A stretch of DNA of 64,000 bases from the NCBI RefSeq assembly GCF_004331435.1, contig NZ_SJKA01000010.1, positions 1 through 64,000 of the forward strand, given 5' to 3'. The translations under genes were made by a program, and so were the position numbers. This DNA is from Kribbella sindirgiensis. Lineage in GTDB: Bacteria > Actinomycetota > Actinomycetes > Propionibacteriales > Kribbellaceae. The notes under the pieces were generated by a model. The model worked only from the letters and a program-made list of their open reading frames with translations. It made no database searches and had not been told where the DNA came from. Positions 32,873 to 40,481 of the stretch are shown piece by piece. Numbering within the stretch: position 1 is the first letter of the stretch; each line of letters opens with the position of its first letter.

Positions 32873-33781
32873 ATGGACTTCCAGGCGACCATCGACGCCG
32901 ACGGCCGGATCGAGCCGCGGGACGCGATGCCGGACGGGTACCGCAAGACCCTGATCCGGCAGATCGCGCAGCACGCGCACTCCGAGATCATCGGCATGCA
33001 GCCCGAGGGCAACTGGATCGGTCGCGCGCCGTCGCTGCGCCGCAAGGCGATCCTGATGGCGAAGGTGCAGGACGAGGCCGGCCACGGTCTCTACCTGTAC
33101 GCCGCCGCGGAGACGCTCGGCGTGGACCGCGCGGACCTGCTCGACCTGCTGCACAGCGGGAAGCAGAAGTACTCCAGCATCTTCAACTACCCGACGCTGA
33201 CCTGGGCCGACATCGGCGCGATCGGCTGGCTGGTCGACGGCGCCGCGATCGTCAACCAGGTCCCGCTCTGCCGCTGCTCGTACGGGCCGTACGCGCGGGC
33301 CATGGTCCGGGTCTGCAAGGAGGAGTCGTTCCACCAGCGGCAGGGGTTCGAGATCCTGCACACGCTGTCGCAGGGCACCGAGGCGCAGAAGGCGATGGCG
33401 CAGGACGCCCTGAACCGCTGGTGGTGGCCGTCGCTGATGATGTTCGGTCCGCCGGACGCGGCGTCGACGCATTCGGAGCAGTCGATGGCGTGGGGGATCA
33501 AGCGGCACAGCAACGACGAGCTGCGGCAGCGGTTCGTCGACATGACCGTGCCACAGGCCGACGTACTCGGGCTGCGTGTCCCGGACGACGGCCTGGTCTA
33601 CGAGGACGGGCACTACCGGTTCACCGAGCCCGACTACACCGAGCTGTACGACGTGGTGAAGGGCAACGGCCCGTGCAACCAGCAGCGGCTGTCGCATCGC
33701 GTGAAGGCGCACGAGGACGGCGCCTGGGTGCGCGAAGCCGCGGCTGCGTATGCCGCGAAGAAGGAGGCTCGCGCCGCATGA
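32873..33781 (+). CDS. paaA: 1,2-phenylacetyl-CoA epoxidase subunit A
   Basis: A 302-residue catalytic subunit of the multicomponent ring-epoxidising oxygenase of phenylacetate degradation. The di-iron ligands lie in a ferritin-like four-helix bundle: the first helix segment has HAHSEIIGMQPEGNWI and the next KVQDEAGHGLYLYAAAE (ExxH); the second pair is RVCKEESFHQRQGFEIL. The ATG at 32873 begins the family N-terminus MDFQATIDADGRIEPRDAM and is 6 nt after the -10. It is followed by paaB through an ATGA overlap. Confidence 0.96.
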   Translation: MDFQATIDADGRIEPRDAMPDGYRKTLIRQIAQHAHSEIIGMQPEGNWIGRAPSLRRKAILMAKVQDEAGHGLYLYAAAETLGVDRADLLDLLHSGKQKYSSIFNYPTLTWADIGAIGWLVDGAAIVNQVPLCRCSYGPYARAMVRVCKEESFHQRQGFEILHTLSQGTEAQKAMAQDALNRWWWPSLMMFGPPDAASTHSEQSMAWGIKRHSNDELRQRFVDMTVPQADVLGLRVPDDGLVYEDGHYRFTEPDYTELYDVVKGNGPCNQQRLSHRVKAHEDGAWVREAAAAYAAKKEARAA

Positions 33782-34089
33782 CCGAGCGAAGCGAGGTCAC
33801 CAGCAAGCACAGTGTCGAGCCGCTGTACGAGGTCTTCGTCCGCTCGCGGCGTGGGTTGTCGCACACCCATGTCGGCAGCCTGCACGCGCCGGACGCAACG
33901 ATGGCGTTGCGGAACGCGCGGGACGTCTACACGCGCCGGCAGGAAGGCGTGTCGATCTGGGTGGTGCGGGCGGCCGACATCACCGCGTCCTCGCCGGACG
34001 AGAAGGACGAGTTCTTCGACCCGGCCGGCGACAAGGTGTACCGGCACCCGACGTTCTACGAGGTCCCGGAAGGTGTCGAGCACCTGTGA
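33778..34089 (+). CDS. paaB: 1,2-phenylacetyl-CoA epoxidase subunit B
   Basis: A 103-residue small subunit that bridges PaaAC heterodimers. PLYEVFVRSRRGLSHTHVGS, LHAPDATMALRNARDVYTRR and GVSIWVVRAADITAS are the family blocks. The first 12 residues are a variable lead. ATG overlaps the paaA stop; its own stop overlaps the paaC GTG. Confidence 0.95.
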   Translation: MTERSEVTSKHSVEPLYEVFVRSRRGLSHTHVGSLHAPDATMALRNARDVYTRRQEGVSIWVVRAADITASSPDEKDEFFDPAGDKVYRHPTFYEVPEGVEHL

Positions 34090-34820
34090 GCGACCTCTTC
34101 GCCTACACACTCCGCCTCGGTGACGACGCGCTGATCTCCGCGCAGCGCACCGGCGAGTGGATCGCGGCCGCGCCGCAGCTCGAGGAAGACGTTGCGCTCG
34201 GCAACATTGCGCTGGACCAGCTCGGGCAGGCGCGTTCGCTGCTGCAGTACGCCGGCTCGCTCGACGGCCGCACCGAGGACGAGCTCGCGTACTTCCGGGA
34301 CGAGCGCGAGTTCCTGAACGTGCAGCTGTGCGAGCTGCCGAACGGCGACTTCGGGTTCGCGATGGCACGGTTGCTGTACTTCGCGACGTACCAGCATCTG
34401 CTGTACGACGAGCTGCGGTCGTGTGCCGACGAGACGCTCGCGGGCGTGGCGGGGAAGGCGGTCAAGGAGGTCGCGTACCACGTCGACCATGCGACGCAGT
34501 GGGTGTTGCGGCTGGGCGATGGCACCGAGGAGAGCCACCGGCGGATGCAGGCCGGGCTGGACACTCTTTGGCCCTACACCGCGGAGCTCTTCGAGTCCGA
34601 CGCGTTGGTGCAGCGGCTGGAGGTCGCGGTCGACCCGGCGACCTTGCACGACTCGTGGAGCGATCGCGTGCTGGCCGTGATCGACGAGTCCACGTGCGAG
34701 CGGCCTTCGTCCTCGTACCAGCATTCGGGCGGTCGTTCGGGTCGTCATACCGAGCACATGGGTTATCTGCTGGCCGAGCTGCAGCACGTCGCCAGATCCC
34801 ATCCAGGTGCGACATGGTGA
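34086..34820 (+). CDS. paaC: 1,2-phenylacetyl-CoA epoxidase subunit C
   Basis: A 244-residue non-catalytic ferritin-like partner of PaaA. YTLRLGDDALISAQRTGEWI at the N-terminus, EDVALGNIALDQLGQARSLL and KEVAYHVDHATQWVLRLGDG are the conserved helices. The GTG at 34086 overlaps the paaB stop (GTGA). The frame is open upstream but that is a shadow of paaB. It ends 7 bp into paaD. Confidence 0.95.
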   Translation: MSDLFAYTLRLGDDALISAQRTGEWIAAAPQLEEDVALGNIALDQLGQARSLLQYAGSLDGRTEDELAYFRDEREFLNVQLCELPNGDFGFAMARLLYFATYQHLLYDELRSCADETLAGVAGKAVKEVAYHVDHATQWVLRLGDGTEESHRRMQAGLDTLWPYTAELFESDALVQRLEVAVDPATLHDSWSDRVLAVIDESTCERPSSSYQHSGGRSGRHTEHMGYLLAELQHVARSHPGATW

Positions 34821-35281
34821 CCGAAGAAGCGATCTTCGAGGCCGTCGGCCAGGTCGCGGACCCCGAGGTCCCGGTGCTCACGATCGCGGACCTCGGCGTA
34901 CTGCGCGGCGTACGGCGCGAGGGTGACGAGGTCGTCGTGACGATCACCCCGACGTACTCCGGCTGCCCCGCCATGGACCTGATCCGCCACGAGGTCGAAC
35001 TGACCTTGCAGTCGCTGCACGTCCACGGACGGGTCGAGACGGTCCTGTCGCCGGCGTGGACAACTGACTGGATGACCGAAGCAGGCAAGACCAAGCTGAC
35101 CGACTACGGCATCGCCCCGCCATCCAGCACCGGGCCGGTCCTCCTGCAGTTGAGCGTCCGCTGTCCCTTGTGCGGCTCGCCCAACACGTCCGAACTCAGC
35201 CGCTTCGGCTCCACGTCCTGCAAATCCCTGTGGCGCTGCAACAGCTGTAAAGAACCCTTCGACCACTTCAAGGCGATCTGA
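34814..35281 (+). CDS. paaD: 1,2-phenylacetyl-CoA epoxidase-associated protein PaaD (MIP18/DUF59 family)
   Basis: A 155-residue protein needed for maturation of the epoxidase, thought to act in Fe-S or di-iron assembly. The DUF59 domain has VADPEVPVLTIADLGVLRGV and ITPTYSGCPAMDLIRHEVE; the C-terminal zinc-ribbon-like part has CPLCGS and CNSCKEPF. The ATG at 34814 lies 7 bp inside paaC. Confidence 0.95.
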   Translation: MVTEEAIFEAVGQVADPEVPVLTIADLGVLRGVRREGDEVVVTITPTYSGCPAMDLIRHEVELTLQSLHVHGRVETVLSPAWTTDWMTEAGKTKLTDYGIAPPSSTGPVLLQLSVRCPLCGSPNTSELSRFGSTSCKSLWRCNSCKEPFDHFKAI

Positions 35282-35282
35282 G

Positions 35283-36368
35283 ATGACGACCATCGCCCCG
35301 CGCCGGCGCGCCACCTTCCACGCCCTCAAGGTCGCCGCGATCGAGTCCGTCACCGACGACTCGGTCGCGATCACCTTCGCCGTACCACCGGACCTCGCGG
35401 CCGAGTACGAGTTCACCGCCGGCCAGCACCTGACCATCCGCCGGGCCGGAGAAGAGGTACGCCGCAGCTACTCGATCTGCTCACCCGCGGGATCGGGCGT
35501 GCTGCGGATCGGCGTGAAGCGGCTCCCCGGCGGCGAGTTCTCGTCGTACGCCGCCAAGGACCTGAAGGTCGGCGACGAACTCGAGGTGATGACCCCGCTC
35601 GGCCGCTTCGGTACGACGCTCGACGTCGCGAACGCGAAGCACTACGCGTTCGTTGCCGCGGGCAGCGGAATCACGCCCGTCCTGTCGCTGGTCGCGACGG
35701 TGCTCGCGATCGAACCGGACAGCCGGGTGACGTTGCTGTACGGCAACCGGACCGCGGGTTCGGTGATGTTCGCCGACGAGCTGGCCGACCTGAAGGACCG
35801 GTACGCCGAGCGCCTGCACCTCGTCCACGTGTTGTCACGCGAGACGACCGAGGTGGAGCTCTTCAGCGGCCGCATCGACGCGGACCGGCTGCGGCGGATG
35901 TTCGCGACGATCCTCCCGCTGGACTCCGTCGACGAGTGGTTCCTGTGCGGCCCGTACGCGATGGTCGTCGGCGCGCAGGAACTGCTGCTGTCCGAGGGCG
36001 TCGCGCGCGAACACGTGCACGCCGAGCTGTTCCACGTCGGCGACGAGGCACCGAAGGCGCCGGTCGAGGAGACGGCCATTGACGAGGACGCGGCCCAGGT
36101 GACCGTGATCCTCGACGGCCGCCGGTCGACGTTCCCGCTGGGGGAGCACTCGAAGGCCGTGCTGGACGCGACGCTCGCCGTACGGTCCGACGCGCCGTTC
36201 GCCTGCAAGGGCGGCGTGTGCGGCACCTGCCGCGCGAAGGTCCTCGACGGCAGCGTCCGGATGGACACGAACTGGGCGCTGGAGCCCGACGAGATCCGCG
36301 CCGGCTACGTCCTCACCTGCCAGTCCCACCCCACCACACCCACGGTGACCCTCGACTTCGACGCCTGA
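35283..36368 (+). CDS. paaE: 1,2-phenylacetyl-CoA epoxidase reductase subunit E
   Basis: A 361-residue reductase that passes electrons from NADPH to the PaaA di-iron site. The FAD domain has RRSYSICSPAGSGVLRIGVK, the NAD domain AFVAAGSGITPVLSLVATV and FLCGPYAMV, and the C-terminal plant-type [2Fe-2S] ferredoxin domain CKGGVCGTCRAKV with a final cysteine in VLTCQSHP. ATG 35283 follows the paaD stop by one base. The downstream CoA-isomerase, hydratase and thiolase genes of the pathway are not in the window. Confidence 0.96.
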   Translation: MTTIAPRRRATFHALKVAAIESVTDDSVAITFAVPPDLAAEYEFTAGQHLTIRRAGEEVRRSYSICSPAGSGVLRIGVKRLPGGEFSSYAAKDLKVGDELEVMTPLGRFGTTLDVANAKHYAFVAAGSGITPVLSLVATVLAIEPDSRVTLLYGNRTAGSVMFADELADLKDRYAERLHLVHVLSRETTEVELFSGRIDADRLRRMFATILPLDSVDEWFLCGPYAMVVGAQELLLSEGVAREHVHAELFHVGDEAPKAPVEETAIDEDAAQVTVILDGRRSTFPLGEHSKAVLDATLAVRSDAPFACKGGVCGTCRAKVLDGSVRMDTNWALEPDEIRAGYVLTCQSHPTTPTVTLDFDA

Positions 36369-36394
36369 CCCCGGGACCTGGTTCACTCCCGCGC

Positions 36395-37009
36395 ATGACC
36401 GAACCTTTCCCTGTGCCACGTCCGATCACGACCGAGGAACGGGAGTTCGTCGCGACCGTCGAGGAGTCGATGCGGCCCGCGTTTCTCGAGGCGGTGGGCC
36501 GCGAGTTCGGTCCCTACGGCCGGCCGACGGACGAGGTCGTGGAGCAGATGTCGGCCGCGGCTCCGGGGCACCGTCTGCAGACGGCCGTCGAGGCGAACAT
36601 GAGCAGGAGCACTCACTTCGACGCGTTACCCGCGGAGGAGCGGTCGGCGGTCGCCGAGCAGGCCGCTCTCGTCACCGCCAAGAGGATCGACGCGAGACTG
36701 ACGGTGCAGGCCGCCGACAGCCGGCTCGGCGAGCTGGTAGGCAAAGGCGCGGACCGGCTGCTTCGCGGAGAGTACGAGAGGGTGGCTCAGGAGGCCGGCG
36801 GCGAGGTCGGCCTGGTGCTCGGCGGCGCCATCAACCGAGCCCGCTTCGTCCACCAGCTGGCAGAAACCCAACGCCACGCCGCCGCCGGCGTCACTCCACC
36901 CGGCCAACGCCCCGATCCCCGAACGGCCTCGAGCACCCCCAACACTCCCGCCACAAAACCAGCCGACCGCACCAAACCCAACCGCCCCCAACCCCACACC
37001 CGCGGCTGA
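36395..37009 (+). CDS. Conserved hypothetical protein with proline-rich tail
   Basis: A 204-residue soluble protein I do not recognise. Residues 1-165 are mostly helical with many Ala, Glu and Arg (TTEEREFVATVEESMRPAFL, QAALVTAKRIDARLTVQAAD). The last 40 residues are rich in Pro, Thr and Lys (TPNTPATKPADRTKPNRP) and probably disordered. The ATG at 36395 lies 26 bp after paaE, so read-through from the paa operon is possible. A strong terminator follows at 37107-37149. Confidence 0.65.
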   Translation: MTEPFPVPRPITTEEREFVATVEESMRPAFLEAVGREFGPYGRPTDEVVEQMSAAAPGHRLQTAVEANMSRSTHFDALPAEERSAVAEQAALVTAKRIDARLTVQAADSRLGELVGKGADRLLRGEYERVAQEAGGEVGLVLGGAINRARFVHQLAETQRHAAAGVTPPGQRPDPRTASSTPNTPATKPADRTKPNRPQPHTRG

Positions 37010-37063
37010 CCTGCACCCCTCCACCGCCCCGGCCGCCCCCGCCCGAACCCTCGCCCCAACCCC

Positions 37064-37171
37064 ATTTGCCTGGCTGACCCACGAATTTGCCTGGCTGACC
37101 CATGAAATCGGGGGTTCCGCACCCTCAATCAGGGTGCGGAACCCCCGATATCGCTGGTGAGCCAGCCAAAT
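37064..37171. repeat. Tandem and inverted repeat element around a terminator
   Basis: Two copies of ATTTGCCTGGCTGACCCA (37064-37081 and 37085-37102, period 21) stand left of the terminator hairpin. An imperfect inverted copy (TGGTGAGCCAGCCAAAT, 37155-37171) stands on the right. The whole forms a nested palindrome of about 108 bp and resembles a small palindromic repetitive element rather than a gene. Confidence 0.65.
37107..37149. terminator. Strong bidirectional terminator, 19-bp perfect stem
   Basis: A perfect 19-bp inverted repeat (37107-37125 with 37131-37149) and a 5-nt loop CAATC. The stem begins ATCGGGGGTTCC and is the longest perfect stem in the window. It separates the convergent hypothetical gene and argG. 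No U-tract is needed for such stems in actinobacteria. Confidence 0.85.
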
Positions 37172-37194
37172 GCGGGTGGGCGAGCGCCGGAGGG

Positions 37195-37272
37195 GCGCCG
37201 AGCGGTGGGCGCGCCAAGCGGTGGGCGCGTCGAGCGGAGGGCGTCGAGCGGACGGGCGCCGAGTGGTGGGGC
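37195..37272. repeat. Imperfect 15-16 bp tandem repeat downstream of argG
   Basis: Five units of the form GCGCCGAGCGGTGGGC: 37195-37210, 37211-37226, 37227-37242, 37243-37257 and 37258-37272. The first three are 16 bp and the last two 15 bp, each with a few substitutions. They lie 10 bp past the argG stop codon and carry no gene. Confidence 0.7.
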
Positions 37273-37282
37273 GGGGTGGGGG

Positions 37283-38716
37283 TCAGTCGGTGCCGGATTC
37301 CATGGCGGCGCGGTCGAGGAGTTCGTCTTCCTCGGTGGCCTCGCCGCGGGAGGCGATGGCTTCGGCGCCGCCCTTCGGGAGTTCGCCGATCAGTTCGGTG
37401 GACGACGCGAGCGCGGGGTTGGACGAGCCGAACATCCCGAGACCGGCGTACTGCTCCAGCTTCGCGCGGGAGTCCGCGATGTCCAGGTTCCGCATGGTCA
37501 GCTGGCCGATCCGGTCGACCGGGCCGAACGCCGAGTCCTCGATCCGCTCCATCGACAGCTTGTCGGGGTGGTAGCTGAGCGCGGGACCGGTGGTGTCGAT
37601 GATCGAGTAGTCCTCGCCGCGCCGCAGCCGGAGCGTGACCTCACCGGTCACCGCCGTACCTACCCACCGCTGCAGCGATTCCCGCACCATCAGCGCTTGT
37701 GGGTCGAGCCAACGGCCTTCGTACATCAGCCGTCCGAGCTTGCGGCCCTCGGTGTGGTAGCTGGCGAGCGTGTCCTCGTTGTGGATCGCGTTCACCAGCC
37801 GCTCGTACGCGGCGTGCAGCAGCGCCATCCCGGGCGCCTCGTAGATACCGCGGGACTTGGCCTCGATGACCCGGTTCTCGATCTGGTCCGACATGCCCAG
37901 CCCGTGCCGGCCGCCGATCGCGTTCGCCTCCAGGACGAGGTCGACCGCCGTACCGAACTCCTTGCCGTTGATCGTCACCGGCCGGCCCTGTACGAACCCG
38001 ATCGTGACGTCCTCGGCGGCGATCTCCACGGACGGGTCCCAGTGCGCGACGCCCATGATCGGGTCGACCGTCTCCACCCCGGTGTCGAGGTGTTCGAGGG
38101 TCTTCGCCTCGTGGGTGGCGCCCCAGATGTTCGCGTCGGTGGAGTACGCCTTCTCGGTGCTGTCCCGGTACGGCAGGCCGTGCGTGACCAGCCACTCGGA
38201 CATCTCCTTCCGGCCGCCGAGCTCGTGCACGAACTGCGCGTCCAGCCACGGCTTGTAGATCCGCAGCTGCGGGTTCGCGAGCAGGCCGTAGCGGTAGAAC
38301 CGCTCGATGTCGTTGCCCTTGAAGGTCGAGCCGTCGCCCCAGATCTGGACGTCGTCGTCGAGCATCGCCTTGACCAGCAGGGTGCCGGTCACCGCCCGCC
38401 CGATCGGGGTGGTGTTGAAGTACGTCCGCCCGCCGGACCGGATGTGGAACGCGCCGCAGGCCAGCGCCGCGAGCCCTTCCTCGACGAGCGCGGCGCGGCA
38501 GTCCACGAGCCGGGTGATCTCGGCCCCGTACGCCGTCGCGCGGCCGGGGACCGACCCGATGTCGGGCTCGTCGTACTGCCCGAGATCAGCGGTGTACGTG
38601 CACGGGATCGCACCCTTGTCCCGCATCCACGCAACCGCAACCGACGTGTCGAGACCACCCGAGAAGGCAATCCCGACCCGCTCACCGACCGGCAAAGAAG
38701 TAAGCACCTTGGACAC
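37283..38716 (-). CDS. argG: Argininosuccinate synthase
   Basis: A 477-residue enzyme that joins citrulline and aspartate with ATP in arginine synthesis. The ATP-binding P-loop-like motif AFSGGLDTSVAVAW is at the N-terminus; YTADLGQYDEPD, WGDGSTFKGNDIERFYRYG and STDANIWGATHEAKTLEHLD follow, and the long form ending in GGAEAIASRGEATEEDEL fits the actinobacterial subtype II. The GTG at 38716 gives the family N-terminus MSKVLTSLPVGERV. A GTG at 38731 adds five residues but lies directly on the AGGAGGG sequence, too close to use it; the chosen GTG is 15 nt from it. An ARG-box-like site lies just upstream. Confidence 0.94.
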   Translation of the reverse strand: MSKVLTSLPVGERVGIAFSGGLDTSVAVAWMRDKGAIPCTYTADLGQYDEPDIGSVPGRATAYGAEITRLVDCRAALVEEGLAALACGAFHIRSGGRTYFNTTPIGRAVTGTLLVKAMLDDDVQIWGDGSTFKGNDIERFYRYGLLANPQLRIYKPWLDAQFVHELGGRKEMSEWLVTHGLPYRDSTEKAYSTDANIWGATHEAKTLEHLDTGVETVDPIMGVAHWDPSVEIAAEDVTIGFVQGRPVTINGKEFGTAVDLVLEANAIGGRHGLGMSDQIENRVIEAKSRGIYEAPGMALLHAAYERLVNAIHNEDTLASYHTEGRKLGRLMYEGRWLDPQALMVRESLQRWVGTAVTGEVTLRLRRGEDYSIIDTTGPALSYHPDKLSMERIEDSAFGPVDRIGQLTMRNLDIADSRAKLEQYAGLGMFGSSNPALASSTELIGELPKGGAEAIASRGEATEEDELLDRAAMESGTD

Positions 38717-38736
38717 AGGAAAAGTATGCACCCTCC

Positions 38737-38750
38737 TGCATGATTATGCA
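38737..38750 (-). promoter_or_regulatory. ARG-box-like operator upstream of argG
   Basis: TGCATGATTATGCA is a near-perfect palindrome matching the actinobacterial ArgR/AhrC box. A second half-like TGCATAC on the argG strand lies next to it, as in tandem ARG boxes. It overlaps the likely -10 (CATAAT on the argG strand), so ArgR with arginine would block transcription. The argR gene is not in the window. Confidence 0.6.
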
Positions 38751-38803
38751 AAGCCGCCCCACCTCAACCCCCTCTTTGGGCCTCATCAACCACCTCAAGC
38801 CCT

Positions 38804-38860
38804 CTTTGAGCCCCGGCCAACCGAATTCGGCGGCGAGATTTGGTTGGTGGGGGCTCAAAG
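38804..38860. repeat. Long interrupted inverted repeat between argG and the YdjM-like gene
   Basis: CTTTGAGCCCC (38804-38814) pairs with GGGGCTCAAAG (38850-38860); after a 2-nt internal loop CCAACC (38817-38822) pairs with GGTTGG (38842-38847). A diverged extra copy of the left arm, CTCTTTGGGCC, lies at 38773-38783. The element sits in a divergent promoter region and has no coding content. Confidence 0.55.
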
Positions 38861-38945
38861 ATGCGTTGGTGGTGCCGTGTGGTGCGAGGGGTTGGTGAGG
38901 TTGGTGGGGGAGGATGTGGGTCGGCTGGAGGGAGTGAGGCGCGGG

Positions 38946-39758
38946 ATGATGGGGCGGTCGCATGCTTTGTCGGGGTGGTGTGCCGGGTTGGCGGTGGCGC
39001 CGCTGGTCGGGCTGACCTCGGTGGCGGAGGTCGTGCCGTTCGCGGCGGCCACGGCCGGGTACGCGCTGCTGCCGGACCTGGATCACCCGGGTGCGAGCGC
39101 ATCGCGCCTGCTCGGACCGGTGACTCGCCTGGCGTCGGCCGCGGTCAGGGCGTTCTCCGGTGTGCTCTACAACGTGACGAAGGGCCCACGCGACGAGGAC
39201 AGCACCGGCAAACACCGGCACGCGACCCACACCCTCGCCGCCGCGATCCTCCTCGGCATGCTCGCGGCAAGCCTCGGCGACCGCGGCAAATGGGCAGTAC
39301 TGGCGGTCGCGGTCACCGGCCTCGTCCTGGCAGCCGACGCACTGGGCGACTGGATCGTCATGGCCGTCCTCGCGGCGGTCGGCTGGTCGATCGTCAGCAC
39401 GACAGGTCCAGGGACCGCCCTCCCCGGCACAGCGGCCGCCGACGCGCTACAGACGGGTCTGAGTCAGATCGGCGGCTGGATCGGCGCGGCCGTCGCCGTC
39501 GGCATGTTCGTTCACTGCCTGGGCGACAGCCTGACCCGCTCCGGCTGTCCGTGGCTCTGGCCCCTGCCGATCCGCGGCGAGACCTGGTACGAACTCCGGC
39601 TGCCGAAACCGCTCCGGTTCAGCACCGGCCACTGGTTCGAGCACGCGATCATCGTCCCGGTGCTGACTGTCGCCGCTGTACTGCTGCTGCCGGGCGGCCT
39701 GCAGGTGGTGGAGCGCCTGTTCGACGCGACCTCGGTCTGGCTCGCGGGTCAGTCCTGA
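38946..39758 (+). CDS. Membrane-bound metal-dependent hydrolase-like protein (YdjM/DUF457 family)
   Basis: A 270-residue multi-pass membrane protein. MMGRSHALSGWCAGLAVAPL at the N-terminus, LLPDLDHPGASASRLLGPVT and GKHRHATHTLAAAIL, plus HCLGDSLTRSGCPWLWPLP, carry the conserved His and Asp residues of the YdjM family, thought to bind metal at the membrane. Its reaction is unknown. ATG 38946 has GAGG 6 nt upstream; the frame is open much further upstream but that is a shadow of argG. It overlaps the convergent next gene by 10 bp. Confidence 0.88.
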   Translation: MMGRSHALSGWCAGLAVAPLVGLTSVAEVVPFAAATAGYALLPDLDHPGASASRLLGPVTRLASAAVRAFSGVLYNVTKGPRDEDSTGKHRHATHTLAAAILLGMLAASLGDRGKWAVLAVAVTGLVLAADALGDWIVMAVLAAVGWSIVSTTGPGTALPGTAAADALQTGLSQIGGWIGAAVAVGMFVHCLGDSLTRSGCPWLWPLPIRGETWYELRLPKPLRFSTGHWFEHAIIVPVLTVAAVLLLPGGLQVVERLFDATSVWLAGQS

Positions 39759-40252
39759 GGCCGGCCGGTCAGGTACGACGGAATTCCGCCGGACTCGAGC
39801 GCCGCTGCGAAGCGGCGCTGGTTGCGCGCGCCCGGCCACGCCTCCCAGAGGAACAGCGGGAGCGCGATCACCGCACCGAGCAGGACGACCCAGAAGCTGT
39901 CGGCGACGAACGCGAGCGCGACGGAGATCAGGAACACGGACTCGCAGACCGCGAACCGGGTGAACGTCGACGCGGTGAAGCGGCGCCACGACTCCGCGTG
40001 GACCTCGGCGGCCGGGCGGCTGGAGTACTCGAGCGGGGGAGTGCGGAAGCCGATCAGTTCGCAGAAGGAATACGCGCCCACCGCTGCGGCGAGCACCACC
40101 AGCAGCGGCCAGCTCGCCGGGAGTTCGCCGAGCCCGTGGGTGCCGAGCACGAACCACAGGACCAGGGTCATCATCGGGATCGCGGCGGCCATCGTGGCGC
40201 AGACCGTGGTCAGGCGCTGTTGGGTCGTGGGGGCGGCAAAGGGTGTCGACAC
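39749..40252 (-). CDS. Small multi-pass membrane protein, function unknown
   Basis: A 167-residue protein with about four membrane segments (MAAAIPMMTLVLWFVLG, WPLLVVLAAAVGAYSFCELI, and a pair around SVFLISVALAFVADSFWVVL). A central cytoplasmic loop has AAEVHAESWRRFTASTFTRF. I do not recognise a specific family. The GTG at 40252 lies 7 nt after a TAGTCT -10 box (minus strand), a leaderless pattern. The 3' end overlaps the convergent YdjM-like gene. Confidence 0.8.
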   Translation of the reverse strand: MSTPFAAPTTQQRLTTVCATMAAAIPMMTLVLWFVLGTHGLGELPASWPLLVVLAAAVGAYSFCELIGFRTPPLEYSSRPAAEVHAESWRRFTASTFTRFAVCESVFLISVALAFVADSFWVVLLGAVIALPLFLWEAWPGARNQRRFAAALESGGIPSYLTGRPQD

Positions 40253-40259
40253 GCCGATG

Positions 40260-40265
40260 AGACTA
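40260..40265 (-). promoter_or_regulatory. -10 box (TAGTCT), leaderless start
   Basis: On the minus strand TAGTCT is followed by 7 nt and then the GTG at 40252. No ribosome binding site is present. Confidence 0.45.
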
Positions 40266-40336
40266 AGGCATCAGAAGTGCACCGGAATTCCAACACACTG
40301 CGGTCGCTCGCTTACGGAGAGTATTCGCAGAAGTTT

Positions 40337-40357
40337 TTCCGGACTTTTTTGCCGGAA
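40337..40357. other. Small hairpin with T-rich loop
   Basis: TTCCGG (40337-40342) and CCGGAA (40352-40357) flank a loop containing six T. It lies in a locally AT-richer stretch (40300-40365) between divergent promoters. Role unknown. Confidence 0.35.
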
Positions 40358-40397
40358 GCTGTAACGACTGCCGGGTGCGCCCCGATAGGACGAGTGA

Positions 40398-40439
40398 GCC
40401 TGGTGGCTGCCCGGACCCCCGAGCGGACAGCCACCAGGC
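40398..40439 (+). terminator. 12-bp perfect hairpin upstream of dapA
   Basis: GCCTGGTGGCTG (40398-40409) pairs with CAGCCACCAGGC (40428-40439) across an 18-nt loop, followed by pyrimidine-rich TACCCATTTCTT. It lies upstream of the apparent dapA -10 (40469-40474), so it cannot be an attenuator of that transcript. It may end a short plus-strand transcript from this gap or insulate dapA. Confidence 0.5.
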
Positions 40440-40468
40440 CTACCCATTTCTTCAGGGTTCGGGAGCGG

Positions 40469-40474
40469 TAATCT
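40469..40474 (+). promoter_or_regulatory. -10 box (TAATCT), leaderless start of dapA
   Basis: TAATCT is followed by 7 nt (GAGGCCC) and the ATG at 40482. A clear -35 is not visible. Confidence 0.5.
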
Positions 40475-40481
40475 GAGGCCC

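Noticed and set aside
32711..33712. N-terminal extension of the DUF418 protein through the paaA region
   Set aside because: The extension has no similarity, crosses the paa promoter and is antisense to paaA; the GTG at 32710 has GGAGG at the right distance.
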